Of a stretch of 28,610 bases of DNA, positions 1 through 8,646 are shown in pieces. How positions within the stretch are numbered: the stretch's first letter is position 1; the number at the start of each line of letters is the position of its first letter. The position numbers were made by a program, and so were the translations under genes. This DNA is from JAFGHJ01 sp964606065 (GTDB lineage Bacteria; Hydrothermota; UBA3072): assembly GCA_964606065.1 (NCBI GenBank), contig CAZSEX010000027.1, positions 1-28,610 of the forward strand, read 5' to 3'. Under the pieces are notes generated by a model. That model did no database searches. It was not told the origin of the DNA and saw only the letters and a list, made by a program, of their open reading frames with translations.

Positions 1-196
1 TTTCTATAAAAGGTTTGGTTCTGAGCATATAACTTTCCTGCAGCATCCAGCCTCCAAGCCCCAACCCTCTTAACATAAATTCACCTTCACCCTCTTTTAC
101 TATTATTTTATCGTCTGTTTTTAGGAATCCTTGAGAATGAACTGTAGAAACTGCGAAAACAGTTAATAAAAAAGAAACCGATACTATCCCTCTCAT
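1..196 (-). CDS. GH5-like cellulase/glycoside hydrolase, N-terminal fragment (runs off left edge)
   Basis: The reverse strand from 196 encodes 65 residues before the window ends. It opens with a signal peptide (MRGIVSVSFLLTVFAVSTVHSQ), so the product is exported. The mature start reads GFLKTDDKIIVKEGEGEF followed by MLRGLGLGGWMLQESYML. That block matches my memory of the N-terminus of bacterial glycoside hydrolase family 5 cellulases, where the LRG-GLGGWM stretch forms the first barrel strand. The catalytic glutamates lie beyond the window, so activity cannot be judged. A strong TAAGGAGGA ribosome binding site lies four bases before the ATG, and a TTGACA/TATTAT promoter is just upstream. The GH5 call rests on one motif; another secreted TIM-barrel hydrolase is possible. 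Confidence 0.6.
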   Translation of the reverse strand, partial: MRGIVSVSFLLTVFAVSTVHSQGFLKTDDKIIVKEGEGEFMLRGLGLGGWMLQESYMLRTKPFIE

Positions 197-222
197 ATTC
201 TCCTCCTTACGGAATATTCTTA

Positions 223-250
223 ATAATATTTAATCTATTTTGTCTGTCAA
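223..250 (-). promoter_or_regulatory. Sigma-70-type promoter for the GH5-like gene
   Basis: On the reverse strand a perfect TTGACA (250-245) is followed by a 16-bp spacer and TATTAT (228-223). It lies about 27 bases upstream of the start codon at 196, giving a short leader with the ribosome binding site. Confidence 0.7.
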
Positions 251-324
251 GTGTAATTCCGTTTTATTTATTGTTCTTTATAGATAAAAATTTTGAGATG
301 TTTGAACAAGACAGTTTTTTGCTA

Positions 325-352
325 TTGATTTTATTTGAGAACAAAGTAATAT
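325..352 (+). promoter_or_regulatory. Probable sigma-70 promoter for the SMP-30-like gene
   Basis: TTGATT (325-330), a 16-bp spacer and TAATAT (347-352) lie 46 bases before the ATG at 399. The -35 has two mismatches to consensus, so this is weaker than the other promoters in the window. Confidence 0.4.
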
Positions 353-398
353 CAAATGAAGTTGAAAGAAAAACGTTAATTAAAAAGGGAGATGTAAG

Positions 399-1592
399 AT
401 GATTGAAAAATTAACGGGTTGTATTTTTTTGTTTTTCTTCTGTTTTTTTAATCCGTTAAATGCTCAAGTAGAAGAATTAGCAACAGGATTTCTGCAGCCG
501 GAGGGTCCAGTCTGGAAAGATGGCACCGGTCTTTTATTCAGCGATATCAGAGCGAATAAGATATATTGCTGGTCGCCGTATGATAGTTCAATTACCGAGT
601 TTATGAATCCGTCAGACAGTTCAAACGGTTTGACATTCGATTTAGACAGCAACCTTATTTTGAGTCAAATGGCAAAAAGACGTGTTTCCCGTCGAGAATC
701 GGATGGCACTATAACCCCGCTTGCTGAGACTTTCGACGGTAAAAGATTCAATAGTCCCAATGATTTAGTCGTTAAATCCGACGGCTCTATTTTTTTTACC
801 GATCCGGATTTTAATACTCCGGTTGGTCAACCGAAGGAAATGGGTTTTCAGGGTGTTTTTAGATTAAGTGGAAATGGCAACATTCAAGTGTTGGACAGTA
901 CTACATTCGACAAACCGAACGGTATTTGTTTCTCTCCAGACGAATCAAAGTTGTATGTGAATGAATCTCCTCTAAGGATAATTTATGTTTGGGATGTTGT
1001 CGATGATTCAACAATCACGAATAGAAGAGTTTTTTTTACCATACCGGGTATGGATTATGTTCATTATGCAGATGGAATGAAGGTGGACTTGGAAGGGAAT
1101 CTTTATTGTACCGGACCTGGTGGGGTATGGGTTATCTCACCGGATGGTGTTTGTATCGATACGATTCTCGTTCCTTCAAATCCGTCAAATTGTAATTGGG
1201 GTGATGAGGATAGAAAGACACTATATATAACCGCGGGTTCGAGCTTATATCGAATTCGTTTGGAACAGGGCTCTATAAAAGAGCCGGGTTCCGTTCCTTC
1301 CGGATCACTTGAATTAAATCAGAATTATCCTAATCCATTCAGTCCGTCTACAAAAATCACATATACGATCCCGTCTATGGAGACTGGTATCAATGTATCC
1401 TTACGAGTTTACGATTTACTAGGATGTGAGGTTGTAACCTTGGTAAAAGGAATGCAGCCGGCAGGGGAATATTCTGTAGACTGGAATGGCACAAACTCAG
1501 CCGGACATAAGGTTGAAAGTGGGGTGTATCTCTGTCAGCTTAAGAGCAATAACGGCTATGTTGATACAAAGAAGATGATTCTGTTGAAATGA
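399..1592 (+). CDS. Secreted SMP-30/gluconolactonase/LRE-like beta-propeller with C-terminal sorting domain
   Basis: The 397-residue product starts with a signal peptide ending near NPLNAQ (about residue 23) and carries a six-bladed SMP-30/gluconolactonase propeller to about residue 300. The three metal/catalytic positions of the family can be picked out: Glu35 in PEGPVW, Asn174 in KPNGI and Asp225 in YADGM. The NSPNDL motif at 118-123 and DGSIFFTDP at 128-136 are also typical. The family hydrolyses lactones; the substrate here is unknown. The last ~95 residues (from LNQNYPNPFSPS) form a FlgD-Ig-like Por/T9SS-type sorting domain, so the protein is probably passed across the outer membrane and anchored or released. 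AAAGGGAG precedes the ATG. It is monocistronic by spacing. Confident in the fold, less so in the substrate. Confidence 0.85.
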   Translation: MIEKLTGCIFLFFFCFFNPLNAQVEELATGFLQPEGPVWKDGTGLLFSDIRANKIYCWSPYDSSITEFMNPSDSSNGLTFDLDSNLILSQMAKRRVSRRESDGTITPLAETFDGKRFNSPNDLVVKSDGSIFFTDPDFNTPVGQPKEMGFQGVFRLSGNGNIQVLDSTTFDKPNGICFSPDESKLYVNESPLRIIYVWDVVDDSTITNRRVFFTIPGMDYVHYADGMKVDLEGNLYCTGPGGVWVISPDGVCIDTILVPSNPSNCNWGDEDRKTLYITAGSSLYRIRLEQGSIKEPGSVPSGSLELNQNYPNPFSPSTKITYTIPSMETGINVSLRVYDLLGCEVVTLVKGMQPAGEYSVDWNGTNSAGHKVESGVYLCQLKSNNGYVDTKKMILLK

Positions 1593-1679
1593 TAGATTTT
1601 CAACAAACTCAGAACTTAAAATAATTAAAGTTAGGGGCTAAGGGTCCGAAGATTTTAGGGTTCAAAAAAAGCAACAAAA

Positions 1680-1699
1680 ACTTCGTGTCTCAGTGGCTG
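1680..1699 (+). repeat. Dispersed degenerate intergenic repeat
   Basis: ACTTCGTGTCTCAGTGGCTG matches the reverse complement of 28233-28257 (CTTCGTGCCTTAGTGTCTTGG) at most positions and sits directly upstream of the promoter for the membrane protein gene. Confidence 0.5.
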
Positions 1700-1709
1700 A
1701 AAAAACTCC

Positions 1710-1737
1710 TTGACAATTCTCCGGTATTCTATAAAGT
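1710..1737 (+). promoter_or_regulatory. Possible promoter for the membrane protein at 1771
   Basis: A perfect TTGACA (1710-1715) is followed after 16 bp by TAAAGT (1732-1737), or after 14 bp by TATAAA (1730-1735). Neither combination is ideal, but the element is well placed, 33 bases before the ATG, and abuts a copy of the dispersed intergenic repeat (1680-1699). Confidence 0.4.
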
Positions 1738-1770
1738 TAAAAAAAATCAAAAATAAGGAGAGATTTTATT

Positions 1771-2457
1771 ATGAAATCACTATCAGTTAAACTCGGTTAT
1801 TGGGCGTCTTTAGTTTGCATTGCTACTTTTATTATCTGGACAGTTTGCTTTGTGGCAATCTTTAAAATAAATCCGATTTTTCAGTGGACAAATCTTGCAG
1901 ATTACATAGCCTATACCAAAAACTATAATCAGGGATTCAAGTATTTAGCTCAATCCGCGATGCTGGTTTTTGCTCCCGTTTTTTTAATAATGCTGCACAG
2001 TATAAACGCCTATGCGCCGGAAGATAAAAAAATCTTGAGTAAAATTAGCATTAGTTTCGGAACAATATTCGCTGCCTGCATAAGTATACATTACTTTGTT
2101 CAAATTAGTTCGGTAAGATTAAGTATTGCCAAAGGTCACATTGCCGGACTGACACAATTTATCCAATCCAACCCAACATCCGGTATTGCGGGCATAAATA
2201 TGGTCGGCTGGACTTTGTTTTTTAGTTTGGCAAGCCTATTTATCGCGCCTATATTTACAGGAAGCCGTTTAAACAAAGTAATCAAATACGCGTTAATAGC
2301 TAACGGAATCGTTTGCTTGCTGGGAGGAATAGGTTTCGTATTGGATAATGTTGCTTTAATCTTTCTAACTATAAATCTGGGAATGGGAGCAGCGACTTTG
2401 ACTGCCACAATAGCATTATTTATGTTTTTCAGAAGGCTTCAAAAACAATTTCCGTGA
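1771..2457 (+). CDS. Six-helix integral membrane protein of unknown function (DUF4386-like)
   Basis: The 228-residue product is very hydrophobic, with about six membrane segments (near residues 12-34, 58-78, 86-108, 143-163, 172-194 and 197-222) and a short basic C-terminus (RRLQKQFP) that suggests a cytoplasmic end. There is no signal peptide cleavage site and no enzymatic motif that I recognise. The overall look, a polytopic protein of 210-230 residues with small loops, resembles DUF4386-type proteins, but I cannot confirm this. AAGGAG (1755-1760) precedes the ATG at good spacing. It stands alone, between the SMP-30-like gene and a repeat-bearing intergenic region, and no partner gene suggests a role. 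Confidence 0.75.
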   Translation: MKSLSVKLGYWASLVCIATFIIWTVCFVAIFKINPIFQWTNLADYIAYTKNYNQGFKYLAQSAMLVFAPVFLIMLHSINAYAPEDKKILSKISISFGTIFAACISIHYFVQISSVRLSIAKGHIAGLTQFIQSNPTSGIAGINMVGWTLFFSLASLFIAPIFTGSRLNKVIKYALIANGIVCLLGGIGFVLDNVALIFLTINLGMGAATLTATIALFMFFRRLQKQFP

Positions 2458-2768
2458 GATTATTAGGCCTTGTGAAGTCATGGAGATTGGCAGTAGTTCC
2501 TGCTATATTGCAGATAAAAATGTTGCCTTTGCGAACTGTTCTCCTTTGCTCGTCGGTATTTCACCCCGCGAAATAGAAAAAGATGTTTGGAGGACAAACT
2601 ATTCCACACGGGGTAAGCATAGGTAAGGCAAGATGACAAAAATCGAGATAACAATATAAAAGAGAACACTGAAGTGAGAGGGGCACTTTGTGTTCTTTGC
2701 GGTCTTTGTGGTTAATGTTATACGTTAGCGGTTTTACCGCGCTAGGTTCTCTGCATATCCGTGCGAAT
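2458..2768. other. Intergenic region with repeat copy, between convergent genes
   Basis: No convincing gene. A 48-codon ATG frame at 2480-2626 lacks a ribosome binding site and any recognisable motif. The right part holds a member of the dispersed repeat family (2684-2716, CACTTTGTGTTCTTTGC then GGTCTTTGTGGTTAATG). Immediately after it a small inverted repeat, GCGGTTTTACCGC (2728-2740), could be a weak hairpin at the 3' end of the minus-strand operon. There is no T-rich intrinsic terminator that I would call. Confidence 0.5.
2684..2716 (+). repeat. Dispersed degenerate intergenic repeat (CTTTGTG type)
   Basis: CACTTTGTGTTCTTTGC continued by GGTCTTTGTGGTTAATG is an internally reiterated sequence of the same type as those at 1680-1699, 10822-10850, 14403-14431, 14451-14468, 28233-28257 and 28517-28544. 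All copies lie between genes. Confidence 0.55.
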
Positions 2769-3647
2769 TTATTCCGTTGTGGAACTGAGGAAATTATAAG
2801 TCAAACCGAGGGCTAAGCTCTGCCTGTATCTGGGTTTTTCTGCGATTTCTCTATCGTACAATAGCTGAACATATAAATCTACAGTTAGATATTTTGTTAT
2901 ACCCGCGGAAAGTGTGTTTTCCCAATCTATATCGGGATATCTCCAGTAATCATCATTACCTTCATCTCCCTTAAATAAAGCTTCGAATATTGAAAGTTTG
3001 CTTTTATAAGTAATACGCTCATCTGCTGTTCTTGTGTTCAAGTCGGCAACCAGCTCTAAACCACCTTCGTTGCTTATATTCGTAGCTTTTTCACTTGTTT
3101 CAGAGTCTATAATATTTCTATCTATTGATTGTTTTAAAGCTGCGCCCGTTCTAATTATTAATTCATTTTTTTTAGATTTAAATAAGGCTCTTGCCACACC
3201 AAAACTCTCCGTGAGAGAGATAGGATTAATATACCTTTCATTATCATCTACCCTGTTATCATAAAATTGGCTCTGCATACGAACAGCAATTACAGGGTCT
3301 AAAACCCACCCGAGGGTAAAACGCAAGACCGACTCTAAATCTATTCTATCAGTTCCTTCTAAAGGTGGAGACCATTCCCTTGTGTCTATATCCTGATTAT
3401 AGGTCTGTCCGAATATTAATTCCAGTGTATTCCTGGTATTAATTTTCGTGTTAATCTGTTTTTCCGCCATTAAATTACTCAGCAGTTTCCACGCCATTGT
3501 ACCAGCTTCCCCGCCAGTCCAATTATCACTGTAAGTGTTTCCGTTTAAAACAAAACCGGCGTTAGCTGAACGAATCCACGCATCCGCGAAAATAGATACA
3601 TTTAAAAGAATCATTGTGAAAAAAACTAAAATTATAATTTTCTTCAT
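2769..3647 (-). CDS. DUF3078-like outer-membrane beta-barrel protein
   Basis: The 292-residue product has a clear signal peptide (MKKIIILVFFTMILLNVSIFADA). The early motif NWTGGEAGTMAW, then alternating strands such as NTLELIFGQTYNQD, DRIDLESVLRFTLGWVLD and VAVRMQSQFYD, fit DUF3078-family proteins, predicted outer-membrane barrels common in FCB bacteria. The role of the family is unknown. An AAGGAG site precedes the ATG. It begins 18 bases after the stop of the large propeller gene upstream and so is probably cotranscribed with it; a barrel next to a secreted cargo may help anchor or export it, but that is inference. The C-terminus (LGLTYNFLSSTTE) does not end in the usual Phe of barrel proteins. 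Confidence 0.7.
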   Translation of the reverse strand: MKKIIILVFFTMILLNVSIFADAWIRSANAGFVLNGNTYSDNWTGGEAGTMAWKLLSNLMAEKQINTKINTRNTLELIFGQTYNQDIDTREWSPPLEGTDRIDLESVLRFTLGWVLDPVIAVRMQSQFYDNRVDDNERYINPISLTESFGVARALFKSKKNELIIRTGAALKQSIDRNIIDSETSEKATNISNEGGLELVADLNTRTADERITYKSKLSIFEALFKGDEGNDDYWRYPDIDWENTLSAGITKYLTVDLYVQLLYDREIAEKPRYRQSLALGLTYNFLSSTTE

Positions 3648-3665
3648 TTCTTACTCCTTGTTTTC

Positions 3666-6302
3666 TTATTTCAAAAGAATAAATTTGTCGGTCTCTTCAC
3701 CTCTTCTCGTTTTTAATGTCAAGAAATAAATCCCCTGCTGAAGATTTTCTATATTGAACTCATAAGAGTGAACTCCCTTCCTCAAATTCTTATCCATCAA
3801 ATTTAAAATTCTCTGCCCTAGAGTATTATATACATCGAGCTTTATTTCCCGTCTTTCGATAACCGAAATTTCAACCCCTAAAATATTAGCTGTTACCATC
3901 TTATTTAATACTTTTAGACCTCTGTCCCCGTAACAATTTTCAGCCACGATATAAGAGGTGTCCGAAGTTCCGACCCAGATACCCCCACCAAAAGTAGTCA
4001 CCCATAACTCCTCGGAATATGGAGAATAACCGAAATTTGTAGGAAAACCAAAAGGAAAATCTTCGACCAATTCAAAATCCGGATTCGCGTCTGTCGCATT
4101 GGTCGATTTGTACAACCCCATCCATTCAGTTGAAACATACATTAAATTCGAATTATCTGGATGAAACCAGACATTGTAAATTCTACAGGGTTCCTCGGTA
4201 GCGAATATCTGAGACCAATCAGGATTATCGCTGTGTGCGTTATAAGTTCTGTATAATCCCCCTCTGTTGTTAGGATTTCCTCCCCATCCCGAAAAAACAC
4301 AAACATATAATATACTATCGGAGTCGGGACCCAGAGCTATGTGTTGAGTCCAATATCCCATATTTTCATGTGAAATATCAGTCCAACTTTCTCCCTCATC
4401 GTCCGAACGAAACACTCCACCCTCCGAGCTCCAGCTGCCGCTTCTGTAAGCCGAAACAGAACAGAAAACAGTTCCACCGGATGTAACTTCGATGTCAAAA
4501 ACATGTGTATTGGGACTGGGTTCGGTAACCTTGTTCCAATCACGTCCGCGGTTCTCACTTCTATAAACACCATCCTGCACCACAGTAGCATACATAACAT
4601 TATAGCTTGAAGGCGAAATTTCCAAATCTACTACGGGTTGAGAAAACTCCTCTAATATCTGCCAACTTTCTCCAAAATCACTGGTTTTCATTATTTTTCC
4701 GCTTCCGCCGATATCTCCGATATAAGTAGACATATAAATATCGTGTGTGGTCGACATGGCAATATATGCCACCCCAGAAGAATCCGGATCGAGCAAAACT
4801 CTATACGTTGAGTTCATTGTTCCACCTTCAAAATCCATATCCATGTTAAAGGAAATCCCTTCGTCGGTACTTCTCATACAATGTATATCTGTGTAAGCGG
4901 TAAATACTCGATCAGCATCAAAAAAAGCAACATCCCAACAGGAAGTCACTTCTAATCCTATAGAATTCCAATTTCTCCCTTTCATGCAATCATTATAACT
5001 ATTAGCATGGTCTATATAAGGAGGATTATTGAGTGGATATCCGCTATAACCCTGATCCCAGAGATTTGCTCCGTCTTTTGTTATCCAGAGTTGCCCGTAG
5101 TTTACAACCATGCCGACATTAGCGTCTGTCGGACATATAGAGAAAAATTTGGGGTTAAAAGAATAAACATCCGTATGACCTCCCCAGCCTTCAGGAAACT
5201 CATTGGGAAGCCAGCCACAGTTAACATTACAGGTATCTCCCGGAGGATATTCCGTATTCCTGGGATCCCAGTTTAAACAATATACCCAGTTATCACCGGC
5301 ATCGGTACTCTTGTAAATGGTCCCATGATGGGGCGGCCAGAACGCAGTACCAGTATTGGAAACATAAACCAGATCAGGGTTATTCTGAACAGTTTGAAGA
5401 ACATAGTATTCTGGAAGGGCACCATCACCCCACTGATCTTCAAGCCCAATGTGTTTATTTATGCCATTGCCCATCGCGCTTTCCCAGGTCATTCCGCCAT
5501 CAGAAGAACGATACACCCCTCCGCTATAAGTTCCGCCAGTACTGTCACTCGGAATTGAAACATATAGAATCTGCTCTCCTGAAACAGTATTACAGGAACC
5601 GGTAAATCCTCTTATAGGCCTATATGGAGGTAATCCGATGGCAGTTATCTCATACCATGAATCTCCATCGTTATCGGAACGATAAATAGTTTCTTCGGTT
5701 CCTGTATAATACGTTCTGTCATTTATATCGCTTCTTCTATCTGTATAAAAACCCATCACTCTACCACTTACACCTGAACACAGCGTCCATGAAACTCCAG
5801 AATTTTTACTTATATATGAATTACCTTCTGCTCCGAAAAAAAGAACATTTCCCTTCTCAGGATCTATACCCATATTAACATCAAGACGGTTATCCTCACT
5901 CCATGGAGGATTTGTTGTTAACGTATCCCAGGTTATTCCGGCATCATCGGAAACCATTATGTAAGTTCCCGCCCAGCCGCAAGTAACAGCATAAACAATA
6001 TTACTGTTAACAGGATCGAAAACCGGGCGTATTGCGGTGGCGCCATTTATTTCTTTAAAGTTTACCATTTGCCATGAATTTCCCCCATCGTCACTCCTGT
6101 AAAATCCACCCATATCACAGGAAACAAACATCAAATCAGTATCATGAGGGGAAATAGACGGTGCGTACATTGCTCCTCCGCCACCCATACCCCTGGAATT
6201 CCAACCACCAAAATCCTGCGCTTTTAAACCAGAAGATAAGAATAAGAAGACCATAAAAAAAACCGCTGATAAAATAACAATAATATTATTATCTTTTGCC
6301 AT
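3666..6302 (-). CDS. Large secreted Asp-box (BNR/GH74/VPS10-like) beta-propeller with sorting domain
   Basis: The 878-residue product has a signal peptide (to about GLKAQ, residue 29) and at least ten Asp-box motifs of the S-x-D-x-G-x-x-W type, for example SDDGGNSW, SDDAGITW, SDNDGDSW, SSDGGMTW, STDAGDNW, TSDFGESW and SDDEGESW. Such arrays form sialidase/GH74/sortilin-type propellers. The opening stretch (SRGMGGGGAMYAPSISPHDT, then MFVSCDMGGFYRS) resembles the first blade of GH74 xyloglucanases, but I cannot identify catalytic aspartates, so it may only bind glycans or surfaces. The final ~75 residues (LDVYNTLGQRILNL ... FILLK) are a Por/T9SS-type sorting domain. GGAGGGTG and a strong promoter precede the ATG. 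First gene of a two-gene operon with the DUF3078-like barrel. Confidence 0.85.
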   Translation of the reverse strand: MAKDNNIIVILSAVFFMVFLFLSSGLKAQDFGGWNSRGMGGGGAMYAPSISPHDTDLMFVSCDMGGFYRSDDGGNSWQMVNFKEINGATAIRPVFDPVNSNIVYAVTCGWAGTYIMVSDDAGITWDTLTTNPPWSEDNRLDVNMGIDPEKGNVLFFGAEGNSYISKNSGVSWTLCSGVSGRVMGFYTDRRSDINDRTYYTGTEETIYRSDNDGDSWYEITAIGLPPYRPIRGFTGSCNTVSGEQILYVSIPSDSTGGTYSGGVYRSSDGGMTWESAMGNGINKHIGLEDQWGDGALPEYYVLQTVQNNPDLVYVSNTGTAFWPPHHGTIYKSTDAGDNWVYCLNWDPRNTEYPPGDTCNVNCGWLPNEFPEGWGGHTDVYSFNPKFFSICPTDANVGMVVNYGQLWITKDGANLWDQGYSGYPLNNPPYIDHANSYNDCMKGRNWNSIGLEVTSCWDVAFFDADRVFTAYTDIHCMRSTDEGISFNMDMDFEGGTMNSTYRVLLDPDSSGVAYIAMSTTHDIYMSTYIGDIGGSGKIMKTSDFGESWQILEEFSQPVVDLEISPSSYNVMYATVVQDGVYRSENRGRDWNKVTEPSPNTHVFDIEVTSGGTVFCSVSAYRSGSWSSEGGVFRSDDEGESWTDISHENMGYWTQHIALGPDSDSILYVCVFSGWGGNPNNRGGLYRTYNAHSDNPDWSQIFATEEPCRIYNVWFHPDNSNLMYVSTEWMGLYKSTNATDANPDFELVEDFPFGFPTNFGYSPYSEELWVTTFGGGIWVGTSDTSYIVAENCYGDRGLKVLNKMVTANILGVEISVIERREIKLDVYNTLGQRILNLMDKNLRKGVHSYEFNIENLQQGIYFLTLKTRRGEETDKFILLK

Positions 6303-6334
6303 TAGACACCCTCCAAAGTTCTTTGATTTAAATA

Positions 6335-6363
6335 ATTATGAAAAAGAATCAACACTTTGTCAA
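6335..6363 (-). promoter_or_regulatory. Sigma-70-type promoter for the Asp-box propeller operon
   Basis: On the reverse strand TTGACA (6363-6358), a 17-bp spacer and CATAAT (6340-6335) lie about 32 bases upstream of the ATG at 6302. Confidence 0.7.
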
Positions 6364-6524
6364 GCCATTAAGTATTAAACAATTATAAGTAAACTATTAA
6401 ATTATTTTATATTTTTCGCTAATTATTCCTTTCAACTCTTTCACGATTTCGCTACCCATAATATTTAACTTCCTGACTGTACCACCATGTGCATGGACTC
6501 TCCCGGCGGGGAGCTAAAAATCTC

Positions 6525-6553
6525 TTGACAAATACTTCAAATATATCTATAAT
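6525..6553 (+). promoter_or_regulatory. Consensus sigma-70-type promoter
   Basis: TTGACA (6525-6530), a 17-bp spacer and TATAAT (6548-6553) are a perfect consensus promoter. Transcription from about 6560 rules out the longer upstream reading-frame start at 6489 and supports the ATG at 6615. Confidence 0.85.
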
Positions 6554-6614
6554 GATTAAAACGGAACAGGGTCTAAGCATTTCTTACCAAATCCATTTAA
6601 AAAAGGAGGTTGTT

Positions 6615-8267
6615 ATGAAAAATTTTTCTATAATTATTGTTTGTTTTTTATTCGCCTCATCAATTCTTAAAGCAAATTCCTCTAAAGCTTTAGAGGAATT
6701 AACCGCATGTGAAAAAACAAACGCTATTATAGATATCGAATGCAAAGAAAGAGACCGGGGAACAGCTGATATAATCGAAGAAACATGGAATGCAGGCAAC
6801 TACGAAGAGGCAATAAAATTGCTTAAAAATTCGCAAAATTTGGATGATGCCGCCATCGGAATACAGTGGAAAAAACCAATGAAAACATCCCTGAGATGGG
6901 AAGGTGATGTTCGAGTTGGCAATGTGGACTCAATTCTGGATATCGATTTTGATATTGATAATTCTAACGGAAATCTGATTGCAGCTCTTTTTTACAAGGA
7001 TGGTTCATTATATAGATATACAATAAATATATCATTAGATATGGGAGAAACATGGTCTCAGACTTATATCCTTGCTACAATTCTCAATTACGAAATCGAT
7101 ATAGACGGTGCCGTTTTTCATAACTATTTTTACCTTGCTTATACAACTCTCGGCAATCATCGGGGTAACATAAGAAGATTTAGAACGAGCGATGGCAGCT
7201 ACGATGCTACTTACAGCTATAAAACTGTAATCGACGAAGGTCCAATCTTAAAAGAAATATCGTTGGCCAGTGACGCCGATGACCCTGCTTCTCAGTTTCT
7301 GTTTTATTTCTCCATTCTGGACAACGACTCTCTAAGGCTATATTTTAATGAGGACGACACATTGGCAGCTTCCTGGGTCCGTGAAGCTAATTTCAATACA
7401 TATGTTCCAGACGCGGACAGAGGACTTGATGTCTGTTTTACATTACCAAACAAAGTATGGGCTTCTTATATTCGTACCGATGACGTGCTTTCTTTTATCG
7501 GCGGCTGGTCCAGCTGGACTGTGTACCCCACTTCTGCGGATGTTAACGGCGCCTATACGACGTCCATTGGCGCTTACGGAGATTCACTGATGATTGTTTA
7601 CGCTGATTCCAACGCGGCAGTTGAGACCCGCTATCTCGTTACTTCAGATGGCGGAGGTTCCTGGAATGCAGGAGTATTATTCTCTTCCGCTACTGCAAAC
7701 AGTTTTGTAAATGACGTTACGGCAAGAGGTGGAGACGGTTTCGGAGTAGTGTATACAATAACAGGGACTGGTTCCGAAGGTTGCTATAGACACACAGGTT
7801 ATGGAACTCCCGCTTGGACTCCGCCGGATTCTTTTGCCGATAATGCGCCAATGGAGAATTTAAAACCTTGTATCGAAAGATTAGCAGACGGAATCTACGG
7901 GATACTGTATGTCGATCAGTCCGAAGGCATGGCATGGTTCGACAGAAGCGACTGGGTGAGCGGTGTAAATGAAAACTTCACGGACAAAAACACTCCGGTA
8001 CTTTTAGGAGCTTCCGCTGCTGTTTTCAGCGATCAAGTCGATATAAACTTTTACCTGCCGAGCAGTCAGAAAAATATGTCTCTTAATATATATGATATTG
8101 CCGGTAACCATGTTAAAACACTCGCGAAAGAAATGCCGGGAGGAAGAAATTCAGTAACATGGTTTGCCGATAGAGATAATGGAAGCAAGGTCTCAAGCGG
8201 CATATATTTTGCCGTTTTAGAATCCGGAAAGCACAGAGAAAGCCTTAAAATAACTTTTATCAGGTAA
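6615..8267 (+). CDS. Secreted propeller-like exoprotein with T9SS-type sorting domain
   Basis: I place the start at 6615, preceded by AAAGGAGGT and followed by a signal peptide (MKNFSIIIVCFLFASSILKA); the open frame extends 42 codons further upstream, but that part lies across the promoter. The 550-residue product has strand-rich repeats with degenerate Asp-box motifs (SLDMGETWSQ; TSDGGGSWNAG) suggesting a sialidase-like propeller between about residues 80 and 450, though no catalytic set is recognisable. The last ~85 residues (INFYLPSSQKNMSLNIYDIA ... ESLKITFIR) are a FlgD-like Por/T9SS sorting domain. Expected location: cell surface or outside. It is monocistronic and divergent from another sorted exoprotein. 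Function unknown. Confidence 0.8.
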   Translation: MKNFSIIIVCFLFASSILKANSSKALEELTACEKTNAIIDIECKERDRGTADIIEETWNAGNYEEAIKLLKNSQNLDDAAIGIQWKKPMKTSLRWEGDVRVGNVDSILDIDFDIDNSNGNLIAALFYKDGSLYRYTINISLDMGETWSQTYILATILNYEIDIDGAVFHNYFYLAYTTLGNHRGNIRRFRTSDGSYDATYSYKTVIDEGPILKEISLASDADDPASQFLFYFSILDNDSLRLYFNEDDTLAASWVREANFNTYVPDADRGLDVCFTLPNKVWASYIRTDDVLSFIGGWSSWTVYPTSADVNGAYTTSIGAYGDSLMIVYADSNAAVETRYLVTSDGGGSWNAGVLFSSATANSFVNDVTARGGDGFGVVYTITGTGSEGCYRHTGYGTPAWTPPDSFADNAPMENLKPCIERLADGIYGILYVDQSEGMAWFDRSDWVSGVNENFTDKNTPVLLGASAAVFSDQVDINFYLPSSQKNMSLNIYDIAGNHVKTLAKEMPGGRNSVTWFADRDNGSKVSSGIYFAVLESGKHRESLKITFIR

Positions 8268-8405
8268 ATTCGACCTAAAAAAGATTTTTAATCTTTGTGT
8301 TTTCTTTAATTAATTATATTGAGTCGAGCTCCGGGAGTTTTGATTCAAATTTTTGTGACTAATACTTTTTACATTTTGTAAAAAACCAACTCGGCTGCAA
8401 AGCTC

Positions 8406-8433
8406 TTGACAGTAATGAATCCTTAGCTATATT
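8406..8433 (+). promoter_or_regulatory. Promoter of tRNA-Leu
   Basis: TTGACA (8406-8411), a 16-bp spacer and TATATT (8428-8433) end 12 bases before the mature tRNA 5' end. An AT-only inverted repeat, TTTTTACA-TTT-TGTAAAAA (8366-8384), lies further upstream. Confidence 0.75.
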
Positions 8434-8445
8434 TTAACAATTGAA

Positions 8446-8528
8446 GCGGAAGTGGCGGAACCGGTAGACGCGCTGGGTTCAGGGTCCAGTGGTGAATAAC
8501 CGTGGGGGTTCGAATCCCCCCTTCCGCA
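8446..8528 (+). tRNA. tRNA-Leu(CAG)
   Basis: The 83-base gene folds as a class II tRNA. The acceptor stem GCGGAAG (8446-8452) pairs perfectly with CTTCCGC (8521-8527), with discriminator A8528. The anticodon stem CTGGG/TCCAG encloses the loop TTCAGGG, giving anticodon CAG, which reads CUG leucine codons. A long variable arm (GGT-GAATA-ACC) and a T arm (GGGGG-TTCGAAT-CCCCC) follow. The terminal CCA is not encoded. No intrinsic terminator is evident directly downstream. The downstream neighbours (FISUMP gene, decayed nucleotidyltransferase) look accessory, but I found no repeat of the tRNA 3' end that would mark an integration site. Confidence 0.97.
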
Positions 8529-8646
8529 GGTATTTTGAATGTTTTTTCGAACTCCTATTAAATAGAATTTATCTGTTGCAATATTCAGAGGAGGAATTAT
8601 AATGTACTTAGGCACAATCTTCAGGTAATTCTCAGAAATAAGAAGA

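Larger units (their letters stand above)
6303..6614. other. Divergent promoter region
   Basis: This gene-free region separates two divergently transcribed exoprotein genes. It contains a promoter on each strand and, just before the plus-strand -35, two small inverted repeats: CCATG-TG-CATGG (6485-6496) and CTCTCC-CGGC-GGGGAG (6498-6513). These could be operators or a hairpin from a lost gene. The central part is AT-rich with nothing else recognisable. Confidence 0.5.

Noticed and set aside
2480..2626. 48-codon ATG frame in the intergenic region
   Set aside because: No ribosome binding site, no recognisable motif; possible relic but not supportable.
8427..8615. Minus-strand frame of 62 codons containing GRGDSNPHGYSPLDPEPSA
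   Set aside because: It is the reverse complement of tRNA-Leu and its flanks, a well-known false protein prediction.
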